Assembly: GCF_900107045.1 (NCBI RefSeq)
Contig: NZ_FNON01000017.1
Span: 1 to 64,000, forward strand
Origin: Amycolatopsis xylanica
GTDB lineage: Bacteria > Actinomycetota > Actinomycetes > Mycobacteriales > Pseudonocardiaceae
Reading direction: 5' to 3'
Length of the DNA: 64,000 nucleotides
Under the pieces are notes generated by a model, which saw nothing but the letters and a program-made list of their open reading frames with translations, ran no database searches and was not told the DNA's origin. Within the stretch, counting starts at the first letter, position 1. The number at the start of each line of letters is the position of its first letter. Position numbers and translations under genes: made by a program. Below are positions 22,597 through 30,570 of this stretch, in pieces.

Positions 22597-24156
22597 GTGC
22601 ACAAAGCCGCCCGTTCACGCTGCCCGCTCGCCCGCGACCACGACCGCGAGCAGGGGTTCAGCATCGTTCCCGTTCTCACCAAGCCCGTCACCCGGCGAAC
22701 CGCGCTACGCCGCGGCGGGACCTTCGCCGGTGCGATGGCCGCGCTCGGCACGCTGGACATGCTGGGCGGTCTCGCCCGTGTCCCGGTGCGCACCGCGTGG
22801 GCCGAGGCCGCGTTCCCCGACGTGCAGTTCGATCTCGCGCCGTTCATGCCGCCAGCCAAGACCATCGACGGGGTCGCGGTCGCGATGCCGCCGGTCCACA
22901 CCACGTTCGTGACCGCCAGGCTCACCAGGGCACCGTCCAAGGCCGACTGCGGCCGGATGGAAACGGCGTTGCGGACCATCGAGGCCAACTATCCTTACGC
23001 GCCAGGCGGTGTGTTCACCCACGTCGCGTACAGCGACAACTATTTCAACCGGCTGCCAGCCGCGCTCGTGGCCGCCGCGATGCCGCGCACGCTCGCCGGG
23101 AACCAGCCGGTGCTCAAGCGCGCGGTGCCGGGGCCGACCGATGTCGCGCCCGGGTCGCACGAACTCGAACTGCGCCGCCCCGAGTTCCACGTCCCGGTCC
23201 GGATGGAGAGCAACGACCTGCTGTTCACCGTCCGCGGCGACGACCCGTCGTACGTGGCCGACGTCGTCGCCTGGCTCGGTGGCAGCGGCCGCCTGGTAGG
23301 CCGTTCGCTCGCTTCGCCGCGGTTCGACGCCGGGATGACGGTCACGTCGACGCGCGCGATGTTCGTCCAGATCGGATTGCCCCGGTTCGTCGCCGCGTTC
23401 TTCCAGTTGCCGTTCGCCTCGTTCGTCAACCCGTTCTCCCCGATGTGGATGGGTTTCGCCGACCAGCAGGTCGACGCGAGCTCGCCCGCGCAGGACGTGA
23501 CCTTCCTCGGCGGGCACGGCATCAGGCTCAGCAACGCCAAGCCTGGCGACTACTTCGACACCGGCTCGATCCAGCACCTTTCACACGTCTTGCTTGACCT
23601 GCAACAGTTCTACGTCGACGGCCGCGAGCCGGAGGAAGAGGTCGACCACCGCGAGAACTTCGACGAACGGCTCCAGTACATGCTCGAGTCGCCGTCGCAG
23701 GTGAAGGAAGATCCCCGCGATCCGTTCCGTGACGGCGGCGGGCCGCGCGACCTGCTCGCGCGGGGCGCGTTCCTGCCGAACGTCTTCCGCGGCGCGGACT
23801 ACGCGCGCACCAGCGCGGAGCGGTTCGGCCGGATGGGCCACCTCTCGCAACTGCACCGCTCCGGCCGCACGGCCGACGGCAGGCCCATCCATCTGCGCAT
23901 CGACGGCCCCGGTTTCGACGCGATGGACACCACGACCGGCCGCAACACCCCGAAGCTCCAGTTCTCCGGTTTCTTCCCCAGCGCGGACTTCTTCGCCGAG
24001 CTGCGGCGGAGTCAGGCCTCCGTCGACCTGCTCGAAGAGCTCGACCTCGAAGAGGAGGACCACGGCCTCGAGCGGTTCATCACCGCGACACGCAGGCAGA
24101 ACTTCCTTGTCCCGCCACGCCGTCACCGCGGCTTCCCGTTGGTCGAACTGACCTAA
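22597..24156 (+). CDS. Tat-exported protein, possibly Dyp-peroxidase-like (DUF7405)
   Basis: A 519-residue protein. The twin-arginine signal TRRTALRRGGTFAGAMAALG lies near residue 28, an unusually long n-region of about 25 residues before it. The mature part has TFVTARLTRAPSKADC and a later GSIQHLSHVLLDLQQFYVDG that recall the Dyp-type peroxidase and DUF7405 fold, but I do not see the full set of peroxidase active-site residues. An acidic stretch (LEELDLEEEDHG) and a basic C-terminus (VPPRRHRGFPLVELT) follow. GTG 22597 has CGGAGG upstream. Heme export through Tat is a plausible but unproven role. Confidence 0.65.
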   Translation: MHKAARSRCPLARDHDREQGFSIVPVLTKPVTRRTALRRGGTFAGAMAALGTLDMLGGLARVPVRTAWAEAAFPDVQFDLAPFMPPAKTIDGVAVAMPPVHTTFVTARLTRAPSKADCGRMETALRTIEANYPYAPGGVFTHVAYSDNYFNRLPAALVAAAMPRTLAGNQPVLKRAVPGPTDVAPGSHELELRRPEFHVPVRMESNDLLFTVRGDDPSYVADVVAWLGGSGRLVGRSLASPRFDAGMTVTSTRAMFVQIGLPRFVAAFFQLPFASFVNPFSPMWMGFADQQVDASSPAQDVTFLGGHGIRLSNAKPGDYFDTGSIQHLSHVLLDLQQFYVDGREPEEEVDHRENFDERLQYMLESPSQVKEDPRDPFRDGGGPRDLLARGAFLPNVFRGADYARTSAERFGRMGHLSQLHRSGRTADGRPIHLRIDGPGFDAMDTTTGRNTPKLQFSGFFPSADFFAELRRSQASVDLLEELDLEEEDHGLERFITATRRQNFLVPPRRHRGFPLVELT

Positions 24157-24240
24157 TCCCCGCGCCCGATTGGTCCTGATCCGGAGTACCCGCGCCGTGG
24201 GACCATAACCACTGAGTGGGGCACTTCGTCAGGTGGCACG

Positions 24241-25026
24241 ATGACCGAGACCGTTGTCCTGCAGCATCGGAACGCGCTGCTCCGCGAGTTTCTGGCCGAG
24301 CGCATCGCGCGCGAGCCGGGTTTGGTGTTCGCCGGTGCGGCGCCGACCGGCTGGGAGCTGATCCAGCTGTGCGAGCGGCGCACTCCGTCGGTCGCCGTCT
24401 TCGAGGCCGACGCCCCGCAGTGGGCCGACGGCCAGCTGATCGCGCTGCTCGTCCGCGCCGGGCCGCCGGTGCGGATGGTCGGGGTGCACGAGGAGCTGCC
24501 CGCGTCGTTCTACGGCGCGGGAATCAGCGCGCTCGTACCGTACGCGGACGGGCTGCGCGCGCTGCTCGAAGTGGTCAAGACCGCCGCGCCACCGGTCCAG
24601 ACCAGGCGGGACGGCAGCGCGCTGACCCACCGCGAGCTGGAGGTACTGCGCCTGCTCAGCGTCGCGTGTCCGCCGGAGCGCATCGCGGCGACGCTCGGGA
24701 TCAGCAGGCACACCGTGCAGAACCACAAGCAGCGGATCTACGCCAAGCTCCGCGTGCACAACCAGGCGCAGGCCGCGGCGTGCGCGGTACGCCTCGGGCT
24801 CGCGCCCGCCTCGACGCAGGCGTTGCACTGGCAGGTCGAGCTGACCCCGCGCGAGCGCGACATCCTGGTGTCCATCAGCTCCGGCCGGACCACCAGGCAG
24901 ACCGCGAGCGAGCTGGGAATCTCCTCGCGCACGGTGGAAAACCTGCAGGGCAACCTGTTCCGGAAGCTGAGGGTGCACAGCCGCACGGCCGCGTTCGTCG
25001 CGGCGCACGACCTGCGGCTCATTTAG
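24241..25026 (+). CDS. Regulator with degenerate receiver and two tandem LuxR HTH domains
   Basis: A 261-residue protein. An N-terminal ~115-residue receiver-like region has no obvious phospho-Asp triad. Two complete LuxR (GerE) domains follow: ALTHRELEVLRLLSVACPPE then RIAATLGISRHTVQNHKQRI (about residues 126-185), and ELTPRERDILVSISSGRTTR then QTASELGISSRTVENLQGNL (about 198-257). LuxR proteins normally carry one such domain. The stop overlaps the convergent DUF397 gene by 8 bases. Confidence 0.85.
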   Translation: MTETVVLQHRNALLREFLAERIAREPGLVFAGAAPTGWELIQLCERRTPSVAVFEADAPQWADGQLIALLVRAGPPVRMVGVHEELPASFYGAGISALVPYADGLRALLEVVKTAAPPVQTRRDGSALTHRELEVLRLLSVACPPERIAATLGISRHTVQNHKQRIYAKLRVHNQAQAAACAVRLGLAPASTQALHWQVELTPRERDILVSISSGRTTRQTASELGISSRTVENLQGNLFRKLRVHSRTAAFVAAHDLRLI

Positions 25027-25273
25027 GCAGGTCGAACTGACCTGCCTTGACGGCGATGAGGAACGCGTTCCACTCGCCTGCGTCGAACATGAAAACCGGG
25101 CTCGACGTCAGCTTCGTGTCACGCAGGCCGACGATGCCGTCGCCACCCACGTTGACCTCGACGCAGTTACCGCCGTTCGGCTCGCTAGCGAACGACTTGG
25201 CCCAGCCGTCGTCGTCGAAGAAGCGCACGGCCGTGTTCGGATCGTAATCCGGTACAGACGGATAATCCGTCAT
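25019..25273 (-). CDS. DUF397 domain protein
   Basis: An 84-residue protein of the DUF397 family, which is nearly always next to an XRE regulator in actinobacteria. Seen here: WAKSFASEPNGGNCVEVNVG and VGLRDTKLTSSPVFMFDAGE followed by WNAFLIAVKAGQFD. ATG 25273 is chosen over an upstream frame because the MTDYPSVPDYD start is typical. The partner XRE gene lies 760 bp to the right (26033-26890) with two small + strand genes in between. Confidence 0.88.
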   Translation of the reverse strand: MTDYPSVPDYDPNTAVRFFDDDGWAKSFASEPNGGNCVEVNVGGDGIVGLRDTKLTSSPVFMFDAGEWNAFLIAVKAGQFDLPK

Positions 25274-25353
25274 GGGTCGTACCTCCGGGCTTCCAGTGAA
25301 GAGCACAGTCGCAGGGCCAAGCGGGTGATCAACTCAGCATGCCCTCGACACCC

Positions 25354-25380
25354 AGATTATTCCAGGAGTAGGATTAATCT
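25354..25380. promoter_or_regulatory. Inverted repeat in the DUF397/small-gene divergent gap
   Basis: AGATTATTCC (25354-25363) and GGATTAATCT (25371-25380) form an inverted repeat with one mismatch and a 7-base spacer. It lies between the DUF397 gene and the divergent small gene starting 25494. It is a plausible operator for the XRE regulator nearby. Confidence 0.45.
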
Positions 25381-25493
25381 CAGCGGCCAGGGTGAAGTAG
25401 TTTGAAATTCGCAACCACACTGTTCAACATGTTCGACTTTTCCCGGCAGGCCGTGACCACCACTTCGCAGGCCTCTTGGGGGAGGACCCACTG

Positions 25494-25760
25494 GTGATCA
25501 AGGCGAACGACCGACCGGCCATGCTCGCCGTCGGTAGACTTACTGCGGGGCTCGCTGGGGAGAGCCGCAGGTCAGCACACCTTTTTGATCTTGACGACGA
25601 TGCCGTCTCGAGCGGTTTCGCGCTCGCACGCTGCGGGTCCGAACTGCCGCTCACCGATATCGAATGGCTGAAGCTGGGCATGGGGATGCCCTGCGAACGC
25701 TGCATGGGCGTCGGCGTCGCAACTGACCAGGCGCTGCTGCGCCGTGAACTGGGGGCGTGA
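25494..25760 (+). CDS. Small hypothetical protein of the XRE/DUF397 module
   Basis: An 88-residue acidic protein (FDLDDDAVSSGFALARCGSE ... MPCERCMGVGVATDQALL). A pair of cysteines in PCERCMG could bind a metal. GTG 25494 has GGGGAGG upstream. It is followed six bases later by the next small gene, so the two are an operon. I do not recognise a named family; its place between DUF397 and XRE genes suggests a role in that module. Confidence 0.6.
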   Translation: MIKANDRPAMLAVGRLTAGLAGESRRSAHLFDLDDDAVSSGFALARCGSELPLTDIEWLKLGMGMPCERCMGVGVATDQALLRRELGA

Positions 25761-25766
25761 AAAGTC

Positions 25767-26036
25767 ATGGCAGTCCGACTCACACAGACGCCGCGCCGCG
25801 AGGCGCCGTCCGTGAGCGAGACCACATCCGGGGGACGAAGGAACATCGGCCGCGCACTGCGTGACCGCTTCGGCTTCAGCTTGATCCAGGCACCACTACG
25901 TCAACATGTAACACCGTGGGCCGAAGAGCCCGAGCTGCCCGGCCCGCGTCGTGAACTGGTGGCGGCCGGAAACGGTCCCGCACCCGAGTGGAGCGCGCGG
26001 CCGATCGTCGAGCAGCTGGAGCTACACCGCGCTTAG
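25767..26036 (+). CDS. Small hypothetical protein of the XRE/DUF397 module
   Basis: An 89-residue protein (MAVRLTQTPRREAPSVSETT, then GRRNIGRALRDRFGFSLIQA), basic N-terminus and a Pro/Glu-rich C-terminus. No signal peptide or membrane segment and no recognised family. It directly follows the preceding small gene with a 6-base gap and its stop overlaps that of the convergent XRE gene by 4 bases. Confidence 0.6.
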   Translation: MAVRLTQTPRREAPSVSETTSGGRRNIGRALRDRFGFSLIQAPLRQHVTPWAEEPELPGPRRELVAAGNGPAPEWSARPIVEQLELHRA

Positions 26037-26890
26037 GCGTTCATCTGGGCGCGGTAGTGCTCCGCCAGCTCAGCCAGGAACTGGCGGGTCTCCCCGCGTT
26101 CCATCGCGGCACCCCGCAGGCGGTCCCACGAGTCGACGAAGATCTGGAAGTCCTTGGAGTCGTCGAGGTACAGACCGCCCGCGGAGTGCTCGATGTAGAC
26201 GAAATCCCGGGTGCGGTCAGGGAACCGCATGATGGTGAAGTCGTTCGGGACCGAAGCGAGTTTCGCGTCGAACGGCAGCACGTGCACGTACACGCGCGGG
26301 CGCCGGTCCAGCAGCAGCAGGTGCTCGACCTGGTCGAGCATGACCGCGGGCGCCAGTCCACCCGGCGCCCGGCGCAGTGCGGCCTCGCTGATGATGAACC
26401 GGTAATACGGCGGCTGCTGCTGGTCGAACACCGCCTTGCGGTCCAACCTGTTGCGGACCAAGGACGTCACGTCCGTCGCGCCCGCTTCGGTGAACTGCTT
26501 GAGCATGTAGTGCTCGGACTGCAGTGGGCCGGGGATGCGCTCACCGTGCCAGGTGAGGATCTCCGCCGCGGCCGGCTCGAGGTCGGTGAACGTGCGGAAC
26601 CAGTGCGGCACCACCGAGCGGTAGCCGGACCAGTGCCCGCGCTGGCCCGCGGCCGCGCGCGCCAGGTTCATCAGGGTTTCGGCTTCGTCGCCGTTGATGC
26701 CGAACGCGTTGAGCATCGATCGCACGTCCCCGAGCTTCACCCCGACGGCGCCCGACTCGATCTTGTTGACCTTGCCCTGGGTGCAGCCCAGGAACTCGGC
26801 AACCTGCTGCTGAGTCAGCTTCGCCGCATTACGGGCATGACGGAGCTCGTTACCGAGCTGCTTACGCCGCGAAGTGACGGTGCTGGCCAT
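26033..26890 (-). CDS. XRE-family regulator with DUF5753 domain
   Basis: A 285-residue protein. The N-terminal HTH (LGNELRHARNAAKLTQQQVA, then EFLGCTQGKVNKIESG, about residues 12-47) is joined to the long C-terminal DUF5753 domain (GYRSVVPHWFRTFTDLEPAA ... MLKQFTEAGATDVTSLV). This architecture is a hallmark of actinobacteria, normally paired with a DUF397 gene as here. DUF397/XRE pairs are proposed toxin-antitoxin-like or developmental switches in Streptomyces (BldB/WhiJ-type systems). ATG 26890. Confidence 0.9.
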   Translation of the reverse strand: MASTVTSRRKQLGNELRHARNAAKLTQQQVAEFLGCTQGKVNKIESGAVGVKLGDVRSMLNAFGINGDEAETLMNLARAAAGQRGHWSGYRSVVPHWFRTFTDLEPAAAEILTWHGERIPGPLQSEHYMLKQFTEAGATDVTSLVRNRLDRKAVFDQQQPPYYRFIISEAALRRAPGGLAPAVMLDQVEHLLLLDRRPRVYVHVLPFDAKLASVPNDFTIMRFPDRTRDFVYIEHSAGGLYLDDSKDFQIFVDSWDRLRGAAMERGETRQFLAELAEHYRAQMNA

Positions 26891-27038
26891 CAGCCGTGCT
26901 CTCCCAGAACACTCATCCGGTCCAGAACTCCTTCACTCGCACTCTGCGGAGTTCGATGATGACACCGCGCAGCGCTCCAGGAAAGATCTCTGGACGCCAT
27001 CCGGCCCAGTTTACCGGCTTGGCGGGCATAGTAGACGC

Positions 27039-27959
27039 GTGCAGGATCTCTCACCGTCAGCCGCCTCCGTCCAGCAAGTCGCCAACGGCGTATATGGCTA
27101 CGTCCAACCGGATGGTTCGTGGTGGATCAACAATTGCGGATTCATCGACGCGGGTGACCACAGCGTGCTCATCGACACCTGCGCCACCGAGCGCCGCACC
27201 CGCGCGCTGGTGGACTCGGTCACGTCGACCACCGGATCAGCGGTGCGCACGCTGGTGAACACGCATCACCACGGCGACCACACCAATGGCAACTTCCTGG
27301 TGCCCGAAGCGACGATCGTCGGGCATCGCAAGACCCGCGAGGCGATACTCGCGACTGGTCTGAACAAGTACGAGGGCGTGTTCACCGGCAACGACTGGGG
27401 GCACCTGGAGCTGCGCCCGCCCGAGGTGGTGTTCGACGAGCGGCTGACCCTGCATGCCGGAGATGTCCGGATCGACCTAATCCACCCCGGCCACGCCGCG
27501 CACACCACGAACGACGTACTCGTCTGGCTGCCCGAGCAGCGTGTGCTGTTCGCGGGTGACGTCGTCTTCAACGGCGGGAGCCCGTTCGCGGTGATGGGCT
27601 CGATCGCGGGCTCGCGGGCCGTCCTGGACGTGGTGCGCTCACTCGAACCACTAACGATCGTCCCCGGCCACGGGCCGGTCTGCGGCCTGGAGGTGCTCGA
27701 CCGGCTCGACGCCTACCTGGCGTTCGTCCAGGAGCGGGCCGAGCAGGGCAAGTCGGCCGGTCTGACCCCGTTCGAGACGGCGACCCAGACCGACCTGGGC
27801 GAGTTCGCTGCGCTTTCGGAGGCCGAGCGGCTGCCCGCGAACCTGCACCGCGCGTACGCCGAGCTGGACGGGGCCGAGTGGGGCGCCGAGATCGACCTGC
27901 GCGAGGCGGTCGTCGACATGGTGAAGTACCACGGTGGAGAGATCCGCTGCTTCTCGTGA
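27039..27959 (+). CDS. MBL-fold metallo-hydrolase (cyclase-like)
   Basis: A 306-residue metallo-beta-lactamase fold protein. The Zn motif NTHHHGDHTNGN (HxHxDH) is seen, then IHPGHAAHTTNDVLVWLPEQ (Zn ligand region) and VLFAGDVVFNGG, and a final VPGHGPV. The N-terminal VQQVANGVYGYVQPDGSWWI is typical of the subfamily related to cyclases and polyketide-cluster hydrolases (SgcE-like/aliphatic). GTG 27039 is preferred because an upstream extension would run antiparallel to the XRE promoter region. Substrate is unknown. Confidence 0.88.
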   Translation: MQDLSPSAASVQQVANGVYGYVQPDGSWWINNCGFIDAGDHSVLIDTCATERRTRALVDSVTSTTGSAVRTLVNTHHHGDHTNGNFLVPEATIVGHRKTREAILATGLNKYEGVFTGNDWGHLELRPPEVVFDERLTLHAGDVRIDLIHPGHAAHTTNDVLVWLPEQRVLFAGDVVFNGGSPFAVMGSIAGSRAVLDVVRSLEPLTIVPGHGPVCGLEVLDRLDAYLAFVQERAEQGKSAGLTPFETATQTDLGEFAALSEAERLPANLHRAYAELDGAEWGAEIDLREAVVDMVKYHGGEIRCFS

Positions 27960-28002
27960 GCACTACGCTTCGATTCAGATGAACGCGACCGGAAGGGCTT
28001 AG

Positions 28003-29436
28003 ATGAGCAAGAAGGCGAGCATCGGGGTCACGGGACTGGCGGTCATGGGCCGCAACCTGGCCCGCAACCTGGCGCGGCACGGGCACACCGTCGCACTGCA
28101 CAACCGCTCGGAGGAGCGGACGCGCGCGCTGGTCGACCAGTTCGGCGACGAGGGCGACTTCATCCCGGCCTACTCGGCGCAGGAGTTCGTCGACGCCTTG
28201 GAGCGGCCCCGCCAGGTCGTCATCATGGTCAAGGCAGGCGCGCCCACCGACGCGGTCATCGACGAGTTCGCGCCCCTGCTGGAGCCGGGCGACGTCATCG
28301 TCGACGCGGGCAACGCCCACTTCGCCGACACCCGCCGCCGCGAGGCCGCGCTGCGCGAGCAGGGCCTGCACTTCGTCGGCACCGGCGTTTCCGGTGGTGA
28401 GGAGGGCGCGCTCCACGGCCCGTCGATCATGCCGGGCGGGTCCCCCGAGTCCTATCAGTCACTCGGCCCCCTGTTCGAGGACATCTCGGCCAAGGTCGAC
28501 GGCTCCCCCTGCTGCACCCACGTCGGCGCCGACGGCGCCGGACATTTCGTGAAAATGGTGCACAACGGCATCGAGTACGCCGACATGCAGCTCATCGCGG
28601 AGTCTTTCGACCTGCTCCGCGGCGCCGCCGGTTACTCCCCGGCCGAGATCGCCGAGGTCTTCCGCACCTGGAACACCGGCCGCCTCGACTCCTACCTGAT
28701 CGAGATCACGGCCGACGTTCTGGCGCATGTGGACGCCTCGACCGGCAAGCCGTTCGTCGACATCGTCGCCGACCAGGCCGAGCAGAAGGGCACCGGGCGC
28801 TGGACCGTCCAAATCGGACTCGACCTGGGCGTGCCGATCTCCGGCATCGCCGAAGCCGTGTTCGCCCGGTCCCTCTCGGGGTCTTCGGAGCTGCGCTCGG
28901 CGGCCCGCGACCTGGGCGGCCCGACGCGCGCGCCCCTCGCGGACGTCTCCGGCTTCGCGGACAAGGTCGAGCAGGCGCTGTACGCCTCGAAGGTCGTGGC
29001 TTACGCGCAGGGCTTCAACCAGATCCAGGCCGGCGGCGCGGAGTACGGCTGGGACATCGACCTCGGCCGCGTCGCGGCGATCTGGCGTGGCGGATGCATC
29101 ATCCGGGCGAAGTTCCTGAACGACATCACGTCGGCATACGAGGCCGAGCCCGGTTTGCCGACGCTGCTGACTTCGGGCGGCTTCCGGAAGGCTGTCGAAG
29201 AGGCGCAGGATGCTTGGCGTTCGGTGATTTCCACGGCGGTGTCTTTGGGTATCCCGACGCCTGGGTTCTCGACGGCGCTGGCCTACTACGACGGGCTGCG
29301 GGCGGACCGGCTGCCGGCGGCTCTGGTGCAGGGGCAGCGGGACTTCTTCGGTGCGCACACCTACCGGCGGGTTGACCGGGAAGGCTCGTTCCACACGGCT
29401 TGGGCCGAGCCTGGCCGGCCAGAGGTTTCTGCTTAG
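28003..29436 (+). CDS. gnd: 6-phosphogluconate dehydrogenase, decarboxylating
   Basis: A 477-residue protein of normal length. The Rossmann motif GVTGLAVMGRNLARNLARHG, the substrate-binding HNRSEERTRALV and GTGVSGGEEGALHGPSIMPG, and the catalytic Lys in GHFVKMVHNGIEYADM are present, then GTGRWTVQIGLDLGVPISGI and the C-terminal helical domain. It catalyses the oxidative decarboxylation of 6-phosphogluconate to ribulose 5-phosphate with NADP in the pentose phosphate pathway. ATG 28003; a good ribosome-binding site (GGAAGG) lies upstream. The downstream 20-bp-arm palindrome probably terminates it. Confidence 0.93.
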   Translation: MSKKASIGVTGLAVMGRNLARNLARHGHTVALHNRSEERTRALVDQFGDEGDFIPAYSAQEFVDALERPRQVVIMVKAGAPTDAVIDEFAPLLEPGDVIVDAGNAHFADTRRREAALREQGLHFVGTGVSGGEEGALHGPSIMPGGSPESYQSLGPLFEDISAKVDGSPCCTHVGADGAGHFVKMVHNGIEYADMQLIAESFDLLRGAAGYSPAEIAEVFRTWNTGRLDSYLIEITADVLAHVDASTGKPFVDIVADQAEQKGTGRWTVQIGLDLGVPISGIAEAVFARSLSGSSELRSAARDLGGPTRAPLADVSGFADKVEQALYASKVVAYAQGFNQIQAGGAEYGWDIDLGRVAAIWRGGCIIRAKFLNDITSAYEAEPGLPTLLTSGGFRKAVEEAQDAWRSVISTAVSLGIPTPGFSTALAYYDGLRADRLPAALVQGQRDFFGAHTYRRVDREGSFHTAWAEPGRPEVSA

Positions 29437-29444
29437 TTTTGGCC

Positions 29445-29495
29445 GAGCGAGTGGTAACTCTGCTGCATCTAACGGAGCAGAGTTACCACTCGCTC
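29445..29495. terminator. Palindrome with 20-bp perfect arms between gnd and AbiEi-like gene
   Basis: GAGCGAGTGGTAACTCTGCT (29445-29464) and its exact complement (29476-29495) flank an 11-base loop. It starts nine bases after the gnd stop and includes the stop codon region of the convergent gene at 29494. A bidirectional terminator between converging genes. Confidence 0.7.
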
Positions 29496-30444
29496 ACACC
29501 ACGAGGACCGAAGGACGAGGTGTGGCAGCCGCAGCGCGGTAGGCGGCCCGAAGTTCGGCGATCACTTGGTCCGGCGCAGCTCTCAGCTGCGCCGGAAGGG
29601 TCTGAAGCACCAAGATTCCCGCTGCGGCATACCGCGAGTTACGCCGCACTGTTCGGGCATAGCCCGTTGGATCCGCGTGAAAGCCGACAGAGTCGATTTC
29701 CCACGCGAGTCCTACCTCGTCAAACCATCCGTCAGGTGTCGCGATGTGCTCACCTGCTGAATTGACCAGCGGGCGATTCCATAGCGGCGCCGGTAGCCCA
29801 CTTCGCTTCCATACGCGATGCGCGTCGATCTCCGCCACGGACCGCGCGCCCTCACTCAATTCCTTGAGAACCTGGCGTGGGATCGCGCTCCCCCTCTGCC
29901 CGCCTTGGGCGAGTTCCTCGAGCAGCAGCTCCACGGTAGTGAAGCCACGCTGCACCGCCTCGGCGAGCAGCGCCCGGACGGGATCCCGCGCCTTTACTCG
30001 ACGCGCGGCGTCGAGCACCGCCCGAGTAGCCACCGCGATGGGGATCCCTTCCGTGACAACGACTTTCGGAAGCCTCCGGGTTCGTTCGATCAACAGGAGT
30101 TCTTGCTCTCGCAGCTGTTGATCGTTGGGGATCAGCAAGTGAATGGTGCGCGTGGCGGGAGCGTTCATCAAGCCGAGCCCACGGCACGCCTCGTATCCGG
30201 TCACGACAGCGCGTTCCCCGCCGTAGAGCTTGGCTGCCACGAGCTGCTGCCGGCGGCTCGGCGGTGCTCTGTACAGGCTCACGATCTTGGGTAAGAGCCA
30301 CCGCCAAGACCCACCGGCCTCGCATTGCCGGGTGATCGTGCTTGAAGAAACGCCCAGGTCCTTCAAGTCACGGGTCCGGATGACGCCGTCTTCGCTCTGT
30401 GCCAGGAGAAGCTCGTGGTCTTCTCCCCACGATCCACGTTTCAT
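29494..30444 (-). CDS. AbiEi-like antitoxin-domain / DUF559-like protein
   Basis: A 316-residue protein. The N-terminus (LLLAQSEDGVIRTRDLKDLG then VSSSTITRQCEAGGSWRWLL) matches the winged-helix domain of AbiEi-type antitoxins. The C-terminal part (AEIDAHRVWKRSGLPAPLWN ... DEVGLAWEIDSVGFHADPTG) recalls Vsr/DUF559 endonuclease-like proteins. No AbiEii toxin gene is adjacent. ATG 30444 is preferred over GTG 30501, which would overlap the DnaA-like sites at 30494-30523. The nearby HTH-ClpN gene is unrelated. Confidence 0.7.
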   Translation of the reverse strand: MKRGSWGEDHELLLAQSEDGVIRTRDLKDLGVSSSTITRQCEAGGSWRWLLPKIVSLYRAPPSRRQQLVAAKLYGGERAVVTGYEACRGLGLMNAPATRTIHLLIPNDQQLREQELLLIERTRRLPKVVVTEGIPIAVATRAVLDAARRVKARDPVRALLAEAVQRGFTTVELLLEELAQGGQRGSAIPRQVLKELSEGARSVAEIDAHRVWKRSGLPAPLWNRPLVNSAGEHIATPDGWFDEVGLAWEIDSVGFHADPTGYARTVRRNSRYAAAGILVLQTLPAQLRAAPDQVIAELRAAYRAAAATPRPSVLVV

Positions 30445-30493
30445 TCCGCGATCGTGGCACCTGGCTCCGACGAAACCGGGCCGCGAAGCCAAG

Positions 30494-30523
30494 TTATCCA
30501 CAGGGGTATCCAGGTGTGGATAA
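30494..30523. promoter_or_regulatory. Inverted pair of consensus DnaA boxes
   Basis: TTATCCACA (30494-30502) and its exact complement TGTGGATAA (30515-30523) face each other with a 12-base spacer. Both match the classical DnaA box. They lie just upstream of the AbiEi-like gene start. Either a DnaA titration/regulatory site or a simple inverted repeat. Confidence 0.5.
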
Positions 30524-30570
30524 CTAGACCAGCAAAACCACCGCCACGGCTACCAGAACCGCGAGGAGCA

